Origin: Cyanobacteria bacterium SBLK
GTDB lineage: Bacteria; Cyanobacteriota; Cyanobacteriia; Cyanobacteriales; Spirulinaceae
Length of the DNA: 64,000 nt
Assembly: GCA_017746715.1 (NCBI GenBank)
Contig: JAGHZQ010000065.1
Span: 270,365 to 334,364 of the forward strand
Reading direction: 5' to 3'
Shown here piece by piece: positions 34,368-43,401 of this stretch (its first letter is position 1; every line of letters starts with the position of its first letter). The notes beneath the pieces were generated by a model. That model saw nothing but the letters and a program-made list of their open reading frames with translations, was not told the origin of the DNA and ran no database searches. A program made the translations under genes and the position numbers.

Positions 34368-35549
34368 ATGCAATCAAATTTATCTAACGCTCAACCTATT
34401 TCTTTGAATTGGCTCGAAAAAACAATCAATGAGAAACTCAAAAAATCAATTCAAGCTCATTTGGAAAAAGTTGATATTCAAATTGATGGTTCTCGTCCTT
34501 GGGATATCCAAGTTCATAACGAGAGGCTTTATCTCCGCGTTCTTCTACACGGTTCTCTCGGCTTAGGAGAAGCCTATATGGAAGGATGGTGGGATTGTCC
34601 TCAACTCGACCAATTTTTTGTGCGAATTTTGAGGGGAAATATTCATGAAGAAGTCGCTCCAAAAAATCTCAGTTCTCTATGGGAAGCCGCGATCGCAGGA
34701 ATTACCAATCTACAGAGTTTGGCCAGAAGTTTTCAAGTCGGGGAGGAACATTACGATCTCGGTAACGACCTGTTTCAATACATGTTAGACAAGCGCATGA
34801 CCTATACTTGCGCCTACTGGGAAAATGCGACAACCTTAGATGAAGCACAAGAAGCCAAACTCGATCTTGTTTGCCGAAAACTGCATCTCGAACCGGGAAT
34901 GACGCTGTTAGATATCGGTTGCGGTTGGGGGAGTTTAATCAAATATGCAGCGGAAAAATATGGCGTTTCCTGCGTGGGTTTAACCGTATCCAAAGAACAG
35001 GTCAACCTCGGTAAAGAAATGTGTCAAGGATTGCCGATCGAGTTCCGATTGCAAGATTATCGAATGTTCGAAGGGCAGAAATTCGATCGCATTGCTTCCA
35101 TTGGCATGTTTGAACATGTCGGTGCAAAGAATTTCCGTACTTTTATGGAAATGTCACGGCGTTGTTTAAAGGAAGATGGTTTATTTTTACTGCATACTAT
35201 TGGCAGTCTAAAAACCAATATGTCTGGGGAAAACTGGGCGATGAAATATATTTTCCCCAATGGTTACTTGCCTTCTCTCGCTCAAATTAGCAAAGCGACG
35301 GAAGAGCTACTCGTCTTAGAAGATTTGCAGAATATCGGTCGTCATTATCATCCTACTTTTATGGCCTATCTGGAAAACTTCGATCGCCACTGGCCGCAAC
35401 TGAAGGAAAAATACGGCGAAAACTTCTATCGCAAATGGAAGTATTTTCTCTGTTCTATTGGCGGTTCTTTCGGTGCCAGGCATTCCCAAGTCTGGCAAAT
35501 GATTTTCTCTCCTCGCGGTGTCCTGCAAGGCTATCAATCTATTCGCTAG
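34368..35549 (+). CDS. cfa: cyclopropane-fatty-acyl-phospholipid synthase family protein
   Basis: The protein of 393 residues is a SAM-dependent lipid-modifying enzyme of the CFA synthase family. Motif I LLDIGCGWGSLIKYAAEKYG is near residue 180. The substrate-domain block YDLGNDLFQYMLDKRMTYTCAYW is near 128-150, and FDRIASIGMFEHVGAKNF near 245 is a family hallmark. The N-terminal lipid-binding part includes RLYLRVLLHGSLGLGEAYMEGWWD. The ATG has GAAGGA 6 bases upstream. It acts at the membrane on unsaturated acyl chains to add methylene or a related group. The reaction depends on subfamily; other options include methyl or hydroxymethyl addition. Confidence 0.9.
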   Translation: MQSNLSNAQPISLNWLEKTINEKLKKSIQAHLEKVDIQIDGSRPWDIQVHNERLYLRVLLHGSLGLGEAYMEGWWDCPQLDQFFVRILRGNIHEEVAPKNLSSLWEAAIAGITNLQSLARSFQVGEEHYDLGNDLFQYMLDKRMTYTCAYWENATTLDEAQEAKLDLVCRKLHLEPGMTLLDIGCGWGSLIKYAAEKYGVSCVGLTVSKEQVNLGKEMCQGLPIEFRLQDYRMFEGQKFDRIASIGMFEHVGAKNFRTFMEMSRRCLKEDGLFLLHTIGSLKTNMSGENWAMKYIFPNGYLPSLAQISKATEELLVLEDLQNIGRHYHPTFMAYLENFDRHWPQLKEKYGENFYRKWKYFLCSIGGSFGARHSQVWQMIFSPRGVLQGYQSIR

Positions 35550-35574
35550 CGAAACCCGTTTATTAAGGCCATTC

Positions 35575-35648
35575 GTGGAACTGGCATCACTTCGACATAC
35601 TTCGAATCGCTCAGTACAAGTCGCTCAGTGACCACTTGCCAGTTTCTT
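35575..35648. repeat. palindromic repeat downstream of cfa
   Basis: Related to 34259-34309. The arms GGAACTGGCA and TGCCAGTTTC pair, and the core CATCACTTCGACATACTTCG...GCTCAGTGACCACT is longer by about 24 bases. Changed arm bases preserve pairing between copies. Confidence 0.65.
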
Positions 35649-35668
35649 GCGATCGAGTACGAGTTTTT

Positions 35669-35692
35669 AGCCTTGGATTTGAATCCAAGGCT
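35669..35692. repeat. solo copy of hairpin 4 of the four-hairpin element
   Basis: AGCCTTGGATT/AATCCAAGGCT arms around a 2-base centre. This is the same hairpin that ends the full element at 44497-44614 and begins that at 57631-57750. It may serve as a terminator-like structure between the convergent cfa and radical SAM genes. Confidence 0.7.
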
Positions 35693-35705
35693 AATATAAA
35701 TTCCC

Positions 35706-37247
35706 TTAAGCCACACTAACGGTCGTTCCGACAATTCGAGGTGCTTTCTGTTCCAAACAGGGATGCAGTTCTTCTGGAGAGATCAATTCCGCATAGCGAC
35801 CTAACATCACCTTTAATTGATGGCGATAAAAGTCGGGTAATATTGTTGATTTTCCTTCATGGAAAGCCAGAAAACTCGAATCTGTTTTAAGTTGTGTTAA
35901 AATCTCGCGATATTTCTGTTGATGTGCCTTTTCTCCTTGAGTTCGCACCCAATGAAAGATTTTGATTCGCCAATTTGGAGTACTCTGAATTCGTTTTTTT
36001 AACATTTCTGGAGACGAGACGCATTCAGAAAGCTCGATCAGTTTTTCAAAATAAGTAATCGGGTCGTAATGTTTGGGAACAAATGCCAAATAGGGAAAAG
36101 TGTAAAACGCAAATGGCATTGCTTTGAGAATGCGATCGCTCTCAAGATATTGGTCAAACATTGGCGTACCGCCAAAAGGCATGGGAATATTAAATGTCGG
36201 CCAAGCAAACGGTGTTTTTTCCATGAATCGCTTGCTCAATAAAATCGGTTCGTCTCCGCGATCGCTATCCAATCCAAAAATCAGGCCGACTTGAATATAA
36301 GGGATGTATTCAAAAACTTGTTTTAACTGTTCTGCAACGCGATCGACCTTTTCAATCCCACCCCGATTTTTTACTCCTGCTTTTGTGGAGTAATCCTGCC
36401 AAGATTCAATGCCATGAATGATTAAAATACATTTTGTTTCTTGGAGTCGTTTTAATCTCGACTCATTGATAATACTTAAGGAACATTCCATCGCATAGCG
36501 CACTCTTGATTCTGGAGGAATAGATTCTAAAACTTGAAACACTCGCTCGAATTGAATACCAAAATTTGGATCGTTCACACCGAGGATGAGATTCGGATAA
36601 TGTTGAGAAACATAACGAATATCTGCTGCAAAGCGTTCCATGGAGAGCAAGTTATAAGGATTATTCCAATCTCGGCAAAAATCGCAAGTGTAAGGACAGC
36701 CTCGACTCGTTAAGATCGGTACAACTGTTGCCAAACTCGGCCAGCGTTTCTTAAAAAAAGCAGCAGTTTTAATTTCCGGCATTCGTTCTTCAACAGTAGG
36801 AAATCGTTCAAACGGTCGAGGGGCAGAAATATATTGTCCTCGTTCAAATTGTCCGTCTATAATGTCAGCAATCAAAGATTTATCGCAATCTCCAATAACC
36901 AAATCGAAAAAACGCAGGCAATCTACCGGAAATGATTCGGCGTGAGGTCCACCAACAACTGTTATCGTGCCTGCTTTTCGATAGAACTTTGCTAAAGCAT
37001 AAGCAAGAGGACTCACCACACTACAACAACCGAAGAATACAATATCTAAATCATCCGGTAAAAGGCGAAAGGGATCGCCAGCACCGTAATACGTCGCATA
37101 AAATGTTTCATGACCGAGTTGGCGACACCAAACAGAAATAACTTGCGGAACAATACTCGCAAATTGTTTAGTCATCGTAATGTGATAGAACCTATCCATT
37201 ACTGATGTGGAAGGCAAGATAATAATATCTAAAATTCCGACTCTCAT
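35706..37247 (-). CDS. B12-binding-domain radical SAM protein
   Basis: The N-terminal half has a B12-binding-like region (GHETFYATYYGAGDPFRLLPDDLDIVFFGCC, then VVGGPHAESFP). The radical SAM core has the CX3CX2C cluster in TSRGCPYTCDFCRDW near residue 185, with Cys ligands for the 4Fe-4S cluster. GIESWQDYSTKAGVKNRGG and GLIFGLDSDRG are typical of later core strands. Such class B enzymes methylate or rearrange unreactive carbons. The C-terminus is a helix-rich domain of unknown role. Convergent with cfa; a lipid or natural-product substrate is possible from context only. A GGAG lies about 12 bases before the ATG. Confidence 0.88.
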   Translation of the reverse strand: MRVGILDIIILPSTSVMDRFYHITMTKQFASIVPQVISVWCRQLGHETFYATYYGAGDPFRLLPDDLDIVFFGCCSVVSPLAYALAKFYRKAGTITVVGGPHAESFPVDCLRFFDLVIGDCDKSLIADIIDGQFERGQYISAPRPFERFPTVEERMPEIKTAAFFKKRWPSLATVVPILTSRGCPYTCDFCRDWNNPYNLLSMERFAADIRYVSQHYPNLILGVNDPNFGIQFERVFQVLESIPPESRVRYAMECSLSIINESRLKRLQETKCILIIHGIESWQDYSTKAGVKNRGGIEKVDRVAEQLKQVFEYIPYIQVGLIFGLDSDRGDEPILLSKRFMEKTPFAWPTFNIPMPFGGTPMFDQYLESDRILKAMPFAFYTFPYLAFVPKHYDPITYFEKLIELSECVSSPEMLKKRIQSTPNWRIKIFHWVRTQGEKAHQQKYREILTQLKTDSSFLAFHEGKSTILPDFYRHQLKVMLGRYAELISPEELHPCLEQKAPRIVGTTVSVA

Positions 37248-37509
37248 AGAATTTTTCTGCTCCTATCTAAAGTATTGGAAAATGAAACTGATATCGTATC
37301 TCTTGGAAGCTATTGATTTATTTTTGGAAATTGTGGTATTCATCCCGATCTTATACTATAATGATCGTAGAAAGAAAGCAATTTGTAATTCTGTAAAAAA
37401 ACTTTTTATTTAAGGTTTTTTAGGCAAAAATATTTTTGCATCTTGCCTTAGTTCTTGTGTTCTTTCATGGTTTGTTTTCGTCTAAATAAAAATAGGTAAA
37501 CTCAATCAT

Positions 37510-37965
37510 ATGGAAAGGGAAAAAACTATAATTAGAGAAATATTCGCCGTGATTTCTCGTCAAAAAGAAATGTCCTCGATCGCGAACTATATCGCTGAAG
37601 ATTTAGAAATCTATCGAGACGATCTTCCTTCCGGTGGAGGATTAATTTGGTGGTGTCGATGGGTGCGCTTTCTCCAGTTTATTGCCGATCGCAAAATGCA
37701 GGGTTTGGAACTGCGGGAAGAATGGATGACTGTCAAAGATAATATTGTCGAAGTTTTGGCAAGATGGCACGGAACAAAAGCAGGCAAATCCATTGCCTCG
37801 AGAGATGTTCTCGTTCGCTATCAAATCGATAGCGATCGCGTCACAAAGGTCTGGTCTTATACAACAAACTACACCTTTATTCACGGCGATCTCATTATCT
37901 ATAAACCAATCTTCTCTTTATTAGTTCTGCGGCTCTGTCTTTATTCTTGGTGGAATCAATATTAA
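37510..37965 (+). CDS. NTF2-like/SnoaL-like protein
   Basis: The 151-residue sequence shows an alpha+beta pattern with ITREIFAVISRQKEMSSIANYIAEDLEIYRDDLPSGGGLIWWCRW followed by strands VKDNIVEVLARWHGTKAGKSIASRDVLVRYQIDSDRVTKVWSYT, as in the NTF2-like/SnoaL cone fold. Members act as small isomerases, cyclases or nonenzymatic binders. No catalytic residue can be singled out here. The last 15 residues (LLVLRLCLYSWWNQY) are unusually hydrophobic. It precedes the flavoprotein gene on the same strand by 92 bases and may work with it. Confidence 0.6.
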   Translation: MEREKTIIREIFAVISRQKEMSSIANYIAEDLEIYRDDLPSGGGLIWWCRWVRFLQFIADRKMQGLELREEWMTVKDNIVEVLARWHGTKAGKSIASRDVLVRYQIDSDRVTKVWSYTTNYTFIHGDLIIYKPIFSLLVLRLCLYSWWNQY

Positions 37966-38057
37966 AGTCTAAAAACAGGTTCTTTGTGAGTTCTTCATTT
38001 CAACCCGAGATCGATCCCAAAAACCGGGTTTCTTAACAATTTTCAGGAGAATTATCC

Positions 38058-39425
38058 ATGTATCAAGAACTTTTTGCACGGGAATCAATACCCGTTATTA
38101 TCGGTACGGGTATTACAGGTATGGCAATCAGTCGCACTCTGAGTCAAAAAAAGATTAAGCATGTGGCGATCGGTACACCACCTCATCCCAGTCGTCCCAA
38201 ATTAGGAGAATCAATTAATGGCGAAGGCAGTCTCGATCTAGCAGAATTATTTCCCGAATTCAATCAATACTATTTTCCCAAAAAAAATATTGTTTTTTAT
38301 ACAGGAAAACTGGTCGCGCGTTGCGATCTGGACACTTCGAAAAACTCAATATTTGCCGCATTTTTTAAATTGACGGGTTTCAAAGTCTTCAATCATTTAT
38401 TTCACGTCGATCGCATTGGCTTCGATCTGACACTATTTCAAAGCATCACCCAAAACGAACATTGCCTATTTTTAGAGCGAAAAGTGACGGATATCGTTTA
38501 CGATCGCGATCGCGATAAGATAAGCGAGCTTGTTCTCGATGATGGTTTAAAAATCCGTCCTTCTTTTGTCTTTGATGCAACCAATTACGTGAGATTACTT
38601 CCCAAAAAATTAGAGATTCCCTGTTACTTTTCCAGCGAACCCCAAAGAATTATTTTTACTCATTATCGCAGTCCCGATTCTCAATTGTGTTGTTCCGATC
38701 GCCCGAGTCAAACAGAATCTTGGTCTCACTCAACTAATTTATTAAAGCTGTGCCAAGATTTAGATGGAATTAAGGGAATGGCTTGGTGTATTCCTTTAGG
38801 AGATTATGTTTCTGTGGGGATGAGTATTAGTGCAGAAAAGTACGACCTTTCGGATCGCGATGCGATCGCTTTGCTCGATCGTGCCTATAAACGACGAGGC
38901 ATTGATTATCGCCAATACTACACGCAAGAAACCGAAATTATTTCCGTCTGCAATCAATATTTTAAACACGAACGCGCTGGGGGGACAAATTGGCTGTTAG
39001 CGGGTGGAACTTACAGCCAAGTTTGGTTTCCGACGGGATCGGGGGTAGCAACGTCTCTCTATACGGCCCGTTTTGCCGATCGCTTTCTCACCTCTCCTCA
39101 AAAAATGTGCCAGCAATACGAACATTTTATGAGTCAATTTTGGCCGTCCCATAATGTTCACGATCGCATTATCTCTAGCGATATTGAGAGTTTTACTTCT
39201 CAAAAAATGTATCATTGGACGGATTCTTTGCTAACGACGACAGTATTAAGGATTTGCACCTATGCTCAATCTCGCAATCATAAGTTAGGCGGTTTATTTG
39301 CTAAATTCATTAAATTCTTAATGGAGTCCAAAATTGTGAAGATCGAGTTTTTCTGTAAGATTCTCGAATCCAATTTAGAGCAACAAACTGAAGAGATTCA
39401 TACAGAAAGATCGACCTATCTCTGA
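38058..39425 (+). CDS. FAD-dependent oxidoreductase, halogenase/monooxygenase-like
   Basis: AGGAG lies 9 bases before ATG 38058. A Rossmann motif GTGITGMAISRTL near residues 17-29 and the segment RPKLGESINGEG near 48-60 resemble the GxGxxG and the second motif of FAD-dependent halogenases and aromatic hydroxylases. A late motif with WLLAGGTYSQVWFPTGSGVAT corresponds to the FAD-ribityl contact region (GDAxxxxxPxxGxG) but with Gly-Gly-Thr in place of Gly-Asp-Ala. The WxWxIP tryptophan-halogenase motif is not visible; AWCIPLGDYVSVG is similar in place. Substrate unknown. The gene is next to an NTF2-like gene and a radical SAM gene, suggesting tailoring of a metabolite or lipid. Confidence 0.75.
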   Translation: MYQELFARESIPVIIGTGITGMAISRTLSQKKIKHVAIGTPPHPSRPKLGESINGEGSLDLAELFPEFNQYYFPKKNIVFYTGKLVARCDLDTSKNSIFAAFFKLTGFKVFNHLFHVDRIGFDLTLFQSITQNEHCLFLERKVTDIVYDRDRDKISELVLDDGLKIRPSFVFDATNYVRLLPKKLEIPCYFSSEPQRIIFTHYRSPDSQLCCSDRPSQTESWSHSTNLLKLCQDLDGIKGMAWCIPLGDYVSVGMSISAEKYDLSDRDAIALLDRAYKRRGIDYRQYYTQETEIISVCNQYFKHERAGGTNWLLAGGTYSQVWFPTGSGVATSLYTARFADRFLTSPQKMCQQYEHFMSQFWPSHNVHDRIISSDIESFTSQKMYHWTDSLLTTTVLRICTYAQSRNHKLGGLFAKFIKFLMESKIVKIEFFCKILESNLEQQTEEIHTERSTYL

Positions 39426-39531
39426 AATTTTGAGCGCAAAGCGATCTCTTTTTTCAATGCGTTTAGATTTCGTGTTGGAATTAAACCCGCGATCGTGCTA
39501 AAATAAAAAACCGAGACACAATTTTAAAAAA

Positions 39532-39924
39532 ATGAGTCATCCTCCCACCATTCCCGTAATTGTTGAATCAATTGCAGCACTTTCTGAGGAAGAACGCTCT
39601 CAATTGTTGGCACAATTATACGAACGTCATCTCATTACTCAAAGCTCGGATAAAACCCCAATCGAAAATACTGGGGCTAATTCTTCCATTGCTTGCGATC
39701 TGGACATTTTAGGAGGAGAACCTTGCGTTAAGGGAACGCGAATATCGGTTGAATTAATCTTAGAGAATTTGGCAGCAGGGCGATCGCTAAATAAGCTACT
39801 CTATTCTTATCCTTCTTTAGATCGGGAGGGAATTGAAGCAGCGATCTCTTATGGATCGAGGTGCGATCGCGGCCATACTTTGAGACAGTTATTCGAGAAG
39901 TATCGTGCAATTTGTCGCGGATGA
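39532..39924 (+). CDS. DUF433 antitoxin-like protein
   Basis: The C-terminal 75 residues hold a DUF433 domain: CDLDILGGEPCVKGTRISVELILENLAAGRSLNKLLYSYPSLDREGIEAAISYGSR. DUF433 proteins are winged-helix-like antitoxins usually followed by a DUF5615 PIN-like toxin. The first 45 residues are a helix-rich extension with ALSEEERSQLLAQLYERHL. The expected toxin gene does not follow intact. Instead a short GTG-initiated frame overlaps the last codons (39905-40018). HIP1 octamers are present, so the gene belongs to the host background. Confidence 0.75.
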   Translation: MSHPPTIPVIVESIAALSEEERSQLLAQLYERHLITQSSDKTPIENTGANSSIACDLDILGGEPCVKGTRISVELILENLAAGRSLNKLLYSYPSLDREGIEAAISYGSRCDRGHTLRQLFEKYRAICRG

Positions 39925-40018
39925 ATTTTTTTTGAGATGGTGCGCTCAAATCTCAAAAAAAGCTCGAGCTTTCAAAGTAGTACGTTACAATCATTTAAAA
40001 AATCCGCGTACTACTTAA
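39905..40018 (+). pseudogene. possible remnant of a DUF5615 PIN-like toxin
   Basis: GTG at 39905 overlaps the antitoxin stop and opens a 37-codon frame starting VQFVADEFFLRWC. The first residues fit the M-x-F-V-A-D-E start of DUF5615 toxins, which normally lie here. The frame then diverges and stops at 40018. Either a truncated toxin or chance. Confidence 0.3.
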
Positions 40019-40042
40019 AGATAAATTTTGTTTTAAAAAGGT

Positions 40043-40543
40043 TTATTGAGAGCGAAATTCACCTACAAAGCGTTTACCTGCACCATTACAGTCAAGTTCA
40101 ATTAAAGCCCATTCTGTATTTTGAGGCACTCCTCTGAAAACTATTCTTCCTCTGATTGGAATCTTAGATGCTAGTATTAAACTGCTATCTCCATTACTAA
40201 ATTGGAAACGATAGTCATCTATAGCATTACCTTGAGAATCAATGAGCAAAGCATCATATAAACTTAGCTGTCTTCTCAGGGAGTGTTCATTTTTCACTAA
40301 AAATTCACAAGTTATTTCCTCCGAGGTAGTTCTCCTACAACTTTGTAACTGAAAAACAAAGCCATTTTGATTAAATGCAGGTAGTGAGGATTGAGTAATC
40401 ACAGGCCGATTATATTCGGGAAACGTAACCAAATCAGACTGGGGATTTATATCTCCTCCAAATTGCAAATTAGGGAAAAATAATAATCCAGCCAAGAGAG
40501 TTCCTCTTTGAATAATATTTAAACGAAACAAATTTCTAAACAT
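40043..40543 (-). CDS. secreted hypothetical protein
   Basis: GGAGG lies 8 bases before ATG 40543. Residues 1-30 look like a signal or anchor (NIIQRGTLLAGLLFFPNLQFGG). The mature part has an immunoglobulin-like pattern: FVFQLQSCRRTTSEEITCEFLVKNEHSLRRQLSLYDALLIDSQGNAIDDYRF. The paired Cys and the C-x-F-x-V-x-N motif recall DUF4352-like and other cyanobacterial extracellular beta-sandwich proteins. The gene is AT-rich and lacks HIP1. It follows the trypsin-like protease gene by 17 bases on the same strand, so the two are likely co-expressed and perhaps interact. Confidence 0.65.
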   Translation of the reverse strand: MFRNLFRLNIIQRGTLLAGLLFFPNLQFGGDINPQSDLVTFPEYNRPVITQSSLPAFNQNGFVFQLQSCRRTTSEEITCEFLVKNEHSLRRQLSLYDALLIDSQGNAIDDYRFQFSNGDSSLILASKIPIRGRIVFRGVPQNTEWALIELDCNGAGKRFVGEFRSQ

Positions 40544-40560
40544 CTTTCAAGCCTCCATGT

Positions 40561-41442
40561 CTAATCTAAAAGTGGTCTAGTTGGAAGAGAAGGTTCTTCT
40601 ATTGATGCTCCTGTTTGTCCATCGAGCAAAGAGTCCTGTGGTATTACAGGCTCTATTATATTGCCAGAACTAGGATGATTGGGGCTTGGTTCAGTAGCAG
40701 CAGGTTGAGTTAAGGATACTCCTATACGCTTTGCTAGCTGCCTTGCCATATTACTAGGAATAGCATACCTTTCACGTTCGATGGTTTCCGGATGATTTTC
40801 AGAATTTCCAGCAATGCTAGCAATGCTAGCATTGTTAGAAGTTCCATAAACACCAATAACTTGACCGTTATCATTAATGACAGGACTACCACTTTTTGCT
40901 AATCGATTAATCCCTCCCATCACTAACGAATATCCTTTGCGATCTGGAGTACGAATACGTTCTATACTTCCTTTAAACAAGCGATAGCTGCGTCCTTTTT
41001 CTGGGGATTGCGTGCTAGGATCGACAAAAATATAAGTAGGAATCCATATGTCTGCTCCTTCGGACAAATTTTCAGAATCCCCCAACTGAGCACGAGCGTA
41101 TTGATCGCTACTAGTAAAAAACAACAGAGCTAGATCAATATTATTGTCAAGTTGTTTTTTATCTGAATATGGAATAATAGCACCTCTATGTGTTTCAATA
41201 GTGTATTCTCCATCTAAATTTACTAAGTGCCAATTAGTAAGAACAGCATATCGATTACCTTGTTTATGTACGATAATTCCTACTCCGCGTTTTTCCCCTT
41301 CAATCCAGACAATAGTATTTTTTGGGCTTGGTCGATTACCATAGGCTCGAGTGATGATGCTAAGAAAACCTCCAACGGCAATTAGAGCAGAGAGGCTTAA
41401 AAACGCTAGTGCGTGTTTTAGTCGTTTTATCTGCTTTTTCAC
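40561..41442 (-). CDS. trypsin-like serine protease, membrane-anchored or secreted
   Basis: A hydrophobic N-terminus (LAFLSLSALIAVGGFLSII) anchors or exports the protein. The trypsin fold is indicated by a catalytic triad: His72 in LTNWHLV, Asp103 in NNIDLALL and Ser184 in AKSGSPV (GNSGxP in relatives). The start is GTG. A linker NASIASIAGNSE arises from a 9-bp tandem repeat (AGCAATGCT, near 40818-40840). A Pro/Ser-rich tail of about 45 residues ends the protein. It precedes the secreted hypothetical gene. AT-rich, no HIP1. Peptidase activity is likely. Confidence 0.8.
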   Translation of the reverse strand: MKKQIKRLKHALAFLSLSALIAVGGFLSIITRAYGNRPSPKNTIVWIEGEKRGVGIIVHKQGNRYAVLTNWHLVNLDGEYTIETHRGAIIPYSDKKQLDNNIDLALLFFTSSDQYARAQLGDSENLSEGADIWIPTYIFVDPSTQSPEKGRSYRLFKGSIERIRTPDRKGYSLVMGGINRLAKSGSPVINDNGQVIGVYGTSNNASIASIAGNSENHPETIERERYAIPSNMARQLAKRIGVSLTQPAATEPSPNHPSSGNIIEPVIPQDSLLDGQTGASIEEPSLPTRPLLD

Positions 41443-41698
41443 GGTATTTCACCTTGTTCTCAGATAAGATAGTGGTTGAGAAGTATGCCTGGTTCAAATC
41501 AATCCACATTTTGTATTATAGTCAATATGTTGGTTTTCAGCAGAAAATGAGTTGCCCAAACCACACAATATAACCAGCATTTAGGGAATTTAGCCTAAAA
41601 TGTACCAAAACTATCCGGATATTCGTGACTCTTGCCTGTAATCTATTGCAAGCGATAACTGTGTAATGTAGCACGAACCCTCTTTTTTTACAGTAAAA

Positions 41699-42682
41699 AT
41701 GAACTTATCAATTCGACTTTGTCTAATAACTATACAATTAATAGTTTTTTCGTTTTGCTTATACCTTACATCACCTTGGGAAAAAAAGGCTTTAGCTAAT
41801 CCCAATTTTTCTCAAGTTTATGAGATAGAAAGAATATATGAAGAATGGTTAGAGAAAACCAAAATATATTTAATTACTGACACTTGGCAACTAAAAGTTG
41901 ATTCAATTGAACTATATGAATGCAAGGATCTTGAGGATGAAAAAAAAGCGTTATGTGAAAGAGATGGCACATCATATTTTTATAAAATAGATTTACAACT
42001 TCATCAATCACCCCAAGAAAGAGATGGTCTGCGTTTTTGGGATGACTATAATCAACAATTTTATAACATTTATGGAATCGAATTAGATGATAAGCTATTG
42101 CTTGAGGCTAGCCATCTATTAGGTGTACCGGGTTATAAAGTTGATATCGAAATTCATACAGAATACTCATCAAGAATTATAACAATGAATTCAGAATATA
42201 AGATTCATAGTGTTTTAAGAAGGCAATCTCATCATCAAGAAGCACAAGTTTCTATTCCACTTGATTCTCTCCCGAGCAACTTAACCACAAGAGTGAATTC
42301 TACAAGAATTCAGACTAATGTAGATAGTACACAACAAAAAATAATCGATTTTTTAAAAAATCGATATAACTTTAGAAAAAATTATGAGAATTGGCAGTGG
42401 ATAAAAAATGATAAAGATTATATTAGTTTTTCTATCAGTGGTTTGAAAAATGAGGTGTTTCAACGTAACAATCGCTGGGAAAAACTCAAGATTACAATAT
42501 TTTTGGATGAAGTTGATGATGAGTTAGAATTAACGCTCATTGTGAGTGGTTATATTGCACCCGGACTGGGATATCCTCCACCTACTCGCGCTTATTTAGG
42601 TATGGAGCCAAGATATTCAGGAGAATTGCAAAGTTATACTAATAATTTAATCACTCAATTACAAGAGAGTCTAACAGACTAA
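41699..42682 (+). CDS. secreted hypothetical protein
   Basis: A signal peptide is visible (LCLITIQLIVFSFCLYLT, then SPWEKKALA). The mature part of 295 residues is rich in Tyr, Asp, Glu and Lys. It is very AT-rich (codons like ATA, AAA and TTA dominate) compared with the rest of the window, and no GCGATCGC occurs. No motif is recognised; an alternating hydrophobic pattern in the middle (VDSIELYECK, YFYKIDLQLH, YKVDIEIHTEY) suggests a beta-rich domain repeated twice, the second time near YISFSISGL and LKITIFLDEVDDELELTLIVSGY. It forms a probable unit with the small membrane protein that follows by 48 bases. Confidence 0.6.
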   Translation: MNLSIRLCLITIQLIVFSFCLYLTSPWEKKALANPNFSQVYEIERIYEEWLEKTKIYLITDTWQLKVDSIELYECKDLEDEKKALCERDGTSYFYKIDLQLHQSPQERDGLRFWDDYNQQFYNIYGIELDDKLLLEASHLLGVPGYKVDIEIHTEYSSRIITMNSEYKIHSVLRRQSHHQEAQVSIPLDSLPSNLTTRVNSTRIQTNVDSTQQKIIDFLKNRYNFRKNYENWQWIKNDKDYISFSISGLKNEVFQRNNRWEKLKITIFLDEVDDELELTLIVSGYIAPGLGYPPPTRAYLGMEPRYSGELQSYTNNLITQLQESLTD

Positions 42683-42730
42683 TAATATTTGGAATTACCA
42701 CGAAAAAACTAATTTTTTATTTTTAGAAAT

Positions 42731-43225
42731 ATGAAAGAATCAAGGTTTAAAAACTCAGTCGGCTTCTTTATTGTTGTGTTTCACTTTAGCATCATTCTTT
42801 TGACAATTGGATTACACGTAATGGGTGGGTTTTCGTTTGAACAAATGACAACTACGATCGCACTCATTATTCCTATGGTTGGCGTTTATACGACAGCAGT
42901 AGCAAAACATTTTATTGCTACCCAGTCAATTAAAAACATAAAAAGCAAAGATATTAGCCGCGATTATGTATGGTTCACTATTTTTATTCTTTCAGTCTAT
43001 TTTAGTTCTTTAATTAGTCTTATTTTTCTCAAATCTTTTAATATAGCCTTTTCTGATTTTGAAGAGTTTAAGACAATGCTAGGACTACTACAGACAGCAT
43101 TTGGTGTTTATGCCGGATTGATTCTATCATCCATGTTTGAAATTGAAATCACAAAAGTTGAGGAAACTCAACCTAAAGGTTTTTTCGGTAAGGTTCGAGA
43201 AATATTTCGATCGCAAAAATCATGA
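42731..43225 (+). CDS. small polytopic membrane protein
   Basis: The protein of 164 residues has four hydrophobic segments: SVGFFIVVFHFSIILLTIGLHV near 9-30, TTTIALIIPMVGVYTTAVA near 41-59, VWFTIFILSVYFSSLISLIFL near 76-97 and TMLGLLQTAFGVYAGLILSSMF near 117-138. The cytosolic tail FFGKVREIFRSQKS is basic. No family is recognised. The gene is AT-rich like its predecessor. The ATG follows a 7-base TTTTAGA leader with a weak ribosome site. Confidence 0.55.
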   Translation: MKESRFKNSVGFFIVVFHFSIILLTIGLHVMGGFSFEQMTTTIALIIPMVGVYTTAVAKHFIATQSIKNIKSKDISRDYVWFTIFILSVYFSSLISLIFLKSFNIAFSDFEEFKTMLGLLQTAFGVYAGLILSSMFEIEITKVEETQPKGFFGKVREIFRSQKS

Positions 43226-43401
43226 GTTGTCTCTCTAAATTCTTATTCTATTTTTCAATCTTGCATTGCGATCGCAACTCTAATCCCTCAAACTCGAGCA
43301 AAAAACGATCGCGAAGGCGGAACGAGTATGTTAAGATACGTTAACGTTTATCAAATTAGCATAAAAAGTGAAAATCTTATCATCACTTTGGAGGATTTAG
43401 A

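Noticed and set aside
37282..37413. 43-codon hydrophobic ORF between the radical SAM and NTF2-like genes
   Set aside because: The start has no properly spaced ribosome site, and the sequence is AT-rich with no recognisable family.
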